Notes under the pieces: generated by a model | The model's input: only the letters and a program-made list of their open reading frames with translations | The model's database searches: none | What the model was told of the DNA's origin: nothing | Made by a program: the position numbers and the translations under genes | Assembly: GCA_021828575.1 (NCBI GenBank) | Contig: JAJZEL010000192.1 | Coordinates: 1 to 7,002, forward strand | Origin: Pseudomonadota bacterium | GTDB taxonomy: Bacteria > Pseudomonadota > Gammaproteobacteria > Burkholderiales > Ferrovaceae | DNA length: 7,002 nt | Reading direction: 5' to 3' | In this document: one piece after another, positions 4,747 through 7,002 of the stretch | Layout: each line of letters starts with the position of its first letter | Position numbering within the stretch: the stretch's first letter is position 1

Positions 4747-6672
4747 ATGATTCCTGAACTTGGACACTTTTCATTGATCCTGGCCTCATGCCTTGCGCTG
4801 ACGCTGGCGTTTTTTTCGCTGGTCGGCGCGCAAAGGGGTATCGCGATCTGGATTGGTTTGGCAAGGCCTTTGGCCGTGGTGCTGTTTTTTTCCATGGTGG
4901 TGTCCTTTGCGTGCCTGGCCTGGGCCTTTTTGCACAACGATTTTTCCGTGCTTTACGTGAGCCAGCATTCCAACACCAAGTTGCCCGTTCAGTACCAGTT
5001 TTCCGCGGTGTGGGGTGGACACGAAGGCTCACTGCTGCTTTGGGTCACCCTGTTGTCCACCTGGACTGCCGCCGTTGCGCTTTTTTCCCGTCGTCTGCCG
5101 GATCCGGTGGTGGCCAGGGTGCTGGGTGTTCTGGCCCTGGTGCTGCTTGGTTTCCTGGTGTTCATCCTGCTGACATCCAACCCCTTTAACCGTGTTTTTC
5201 CTGCTCTCACGGAGGGGAGGGACCTCAACCCCCTGCTGCAGGATCCCGGTCTGGTCTACCATCCCCCCATGCTTTACATGGGATATGTGGGCTTTTCCGT
5301 GGCCTTTGCCTTTGCCATTTCAGCCCTGATTTCTGGCAAGCTGGATGCCACTTGGGCGCGCTGGTCACGTCCCTGGACTTTGGCTGCGTGGGTATTCCTG
5401 ACACTGGGCATCTGTTTCGGTTCGCGCTGGGCCTATTACGAGCTGGGATGGGGAGGCTGGTGGTTCTGGGATCCAGTGGAAAATGCTTCCTTCATGCCGT
5501 GGCTCGTGGGTACTGCCCTGATACATTCGTTGGTGGTGACTGAAAAGCGCGGGGCTTTCAAACGCTGGACCGTACTTCTTGCCATTGGTGCGTTCTCCCT
5601 TTGTCTCGTGGGCACTTTCATCGTCCGGTCAGGCGTGCTGAATTCAGTGCATGCTTTTGCTTCTGATCCGCAACGCGGCATCTACGTACTGGCCTTCCTG
5701 GGTGTGGTGATTGGCGGGTCGTTGACCCTGTTTGCCTGGAGGGCACCTGCAGTGGGTGAAGGCGGGCAGTTCAAACTGGTCTCCCGGGAATCCTTCCTGC
5801 TACTCAATAATGTGCTTCTGGTGGTGGCGGCCGTGTCGGTTCTGTTGGGCACCATCTATCCCATGCTGGTGGATGCCCTGAATCTGGGTAAGCTATCTGT
5901 CGGCCCCCCGTACTTCAATACCGTTTTTGTGCCCCTGATGATCCCGCTGCTGCTGCTTTTGCCATTGGGCACCCTGGCCCACTGGAAGCGTTCGCGGATG
6001 TCCGAGTTGATGGGCAGTATCCGTCTGGATGCAGTCATTGCCCTGGTGTGCGGTGTGGCAGTGCCCGTTCTGATGGGCGGGTTCACGGCCTTGTCAGGGT
6101 TGGGGATTGCCGTGGCCACCTGGGTGGCACTGGGCGTTGCAAGACAGCTCTGGGCCTGGCGCAGGGTACCCACCATTCCTTTCTGGTTCTGGGGGATGCA
6201 GCTGGCCCATCTGGGAATGGCGGTATTCGTGGTGGGGGTGACCTTGGTCAAGGGGTTTGAGCTGGAACGGGATGTGCGCATGGGGGCGGGCGATACCCTG
6301 ACCCTTTCGGGCACCACTTTCCGTTTGCTGGGGGTGGAACAGGAACCCGGTCCCAATTACGTGGCAGTGAGGGGCAATTTCACCTACGGTCAGAATGGTC
6401 AGGTGCAAGGGCGACTTGAGCCGGAAAAGCGTTCGTATTTTTCCACGCCGATGCCCACGACGGAAGCAGCCATTCATTCCACCCTGACCAAGGACCTTTA
6501 TGTGTCGCTGGGGGAGCCGCTGAATGATGGCACATGGAGCGTTCGTGTGTACTACAAGCCTTTCGTGAACTGGATCTGGGCGGGCTGTGTCCTGATGGCG
6601 CTGGGTGGAATTGTCGCCGCGTCTGACAAGCGCTATCGGGTGCGCTCCAGGGATGAGGGCAAGACTGCATGA
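4747..6672 (+). CDS. ccmF: Cytochrome c maturation haem lyase subunit CcmF
   Basis: CcmF is the inner-membrane core of the System I haem lyase. It takes haem from holo-CcmE and, with CcmH, attaches it to CxxCH motifs of apocytochromes c in the periplasm. The 641-residue length is normal, and the N-terminus MIPELGHFSLILASCLAL is family-typical. Conserved features are WGGHEGSLLLW (89-99), the WWD haem-handling motif WGGWWFWDPVENASFMPW (235-252) and His172 (YHPP), His260 (LIHS), His302 (VHAF) and His488 (LAHLG), matching the four haem-related His of E. coli CcmF. About 14-15 membrane helices are visible, with a large periplasmic domain near 503-605 and a last helix at 607-625. ATG 4747 has AAAGG (4736-4740), six bases away. 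No ccmE lies upstream, only the divergent usp, so transcription probably starts in the 109-base gap. The stop overlaps the ccmG start. Confidence 0.97.
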   Translation: MIPELGHFSLILASCLALTLAFFSLVGAQRGIAIWIGLARPLAVVLFFSMVVSFACLAWAFLHNDFSVLYVSQHSNTKLPVQYQFSAVWGGHEGSLLLWVTLLSTWTAAVALFSRRLPDPVVARVLGVLALVLLGFLVFILLTSNPFNRVFPALTEGRDLNPLLQDPGLVYHPPMLYMGYVGFSVAFAFAISALISGKLDATWARWSRPWTLAAWVFLTLGICFGSRWAYYELGWGGWWFWDPVENASFMPWLVGTALIHSLVVTEKRGAFKRWTVLLAIGAFSLCLVGTFIVRSGVLNSVHAFASDPQRGIYVLAFLGVVIGGSLTLFAWRAPAVGEGGQFKLVSRESFLLLNNVLLVVAAVSVLLGTIYPMLVDALNLGKLSVGPPYFNTVFVPLMIPLLLLLPLGTLAHWKRSRMSELMGSIRLDAVIALVCGVAVPVLMGGFTALSGLGIAVATWVALGVARQLWAWRRVPTIPFWFWGMQLAHLGMAVFVVGVTLVKGFELERDVRMGAGDTLTLSGTTFRLLGVEQEPGPNYVAVRGNFTYGQNGQVQGRLEPEKRSYFSTPMPTTEAAIHSTLTKDLYVSLGEPLNDGTWSVRVYYKPFVNWIWAGCVLMALGGIVAASDKRYRVRSRDEGKTA

Positions 6673-7002
6673 AAAAGCGCTTCAACCCGTGGTATGCCAT
6701 ACCGCTGCTGGCCTTCGGCGGGCTTGTGTGGTTCATGGCTGTTGGACTCAACCGTGATCCCCATCTGGTGCCCTCACCCCTCATCGACCATCCGGCGCCA
6801 ACTTTCAGGTTGCCCAGATCCAGTGCATCTGGCAAAACCTTCAGCCCCGACGATTTCAAAGGGCAGGTCTGGTTGCTCAACGTCTGGGCGTCCTGGTGCG
6901 GACCGTGCCGTCAGGAGCACCCGATCCTGATGGATCTTGCCCGCGACGCCTCCATCCGGCTCGTCGGGCTGAACCAGAAAGACAACCCCGAGAACGCCCG
7001 CC
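6669..7002 (+). CDS. ccmG: Thiol:disulfide interchange protein CcmG/DsbE (partial, 3' end outside window)
   Basis: CcmG is a membrane-tethered periplasmic thioredoxin-like protein that reduces CcmH and apocytochrome c thiols before haem attachment, fed by DsbD. The first 111 codons are present. An N-terminal anchor (MKKRFNPW, then a hydrophobic helix at 9-26) leads to HPAPTFRLP (41-49), the family's entry strand. The active site is LLNVWASWCGPCRQEHP (Cys77, Cys80), followed by VGLNQKDNPENA (99-110), where GLNYKD is usual. The CGPC pair is thioredoxin-like; many CcmG proteins carry other residues between the cysteines. The ATG overlaps the ccmF stop (ATGA), with GAGGG at 6655-6659, indicating translational coupling. 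The remaining thioredoxin fold, including the cis-proline loop, lies beyond the window. Confidence 0.93.
   Translation, partial: MKKRFNPWYAIPLLAFGGLVWFMAVGLNRDPHLVPSPLIDHPAPTFRLPRSSASGKTFSPDDFKGQVWLLNVWASWCGPCRQEHPILMDLARDASIRLVGLNQKDNPENAR

Noticed and set aside
5856..6356. Antisense open frame over ccmF
   Set aside because: It is Ser/Pro/Arg-rich without motifs, and CcmF is unambiguous here.

Overview
The window is chromosomal DNA, moderately GC-rich by eye, from a Gram-negative bacterium, most likely a beta- or gammaproteobacterium. Three things support this. The long PurL enzyme carries a C-terminal glutaminase domain, as in these groups. The thioredoxin-like protein is colinear with E. 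coli YbbN/CnoX. The System I cytochrome c maturation genes ccmF and ccmG are present. I cannot name genus or species from the sequence alone.

Layout. Positions 1-1476 hold the 3' end of purL (purine synthesis), then a CnoX/YbbN-type thioredoxin-TPR co-chaperone. Positions 1556-4204 hold four genes on the same strand. These are a membrane-anchored TPR protein with a Gly/Ser-rich tail, a Dps-type ferritin, a Spy/CpxP-like periplasmic protein rich in His and Met, and an exported Gly/Trp-rich protein with a conserved C-terminal Cys pair. A universal stress protein gene runs convergently on the minus strand (4209-4637), with only four bases between the two stop codons. Positions 4747-7002 hold ccmF and the first 111 codons of ccmG, overlapping by 4 bases and leaving the window.

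How the genes fit together. The outer blocks are conserved housekeeping functions. The middle block looks like a general stress and envelope-protection group: iron and DNA protection (Dps), a periplasmic chaperone-like protein, a UspA protein and two poorly described envelope proteins. Two thioredoxin-fold proteins, both with a CGPC active site, lie at opposite ends of the window. The ccm genes start at ccmF, without ccmE or earlier ccm genes directly upstream, so the usual ccm operon is split or rearranged here.

I see no tRNA or rRNA gene, CRISPR array, transposase or phage gene. No clearly new system is visible. The more interesting points are the small non-coding repeats around the Spy-like and Gly-rich genes, the unusual residues in Dps and CnoX, the two uncharacterised envelope proteins, and the poor match of the first ten bases to purL.
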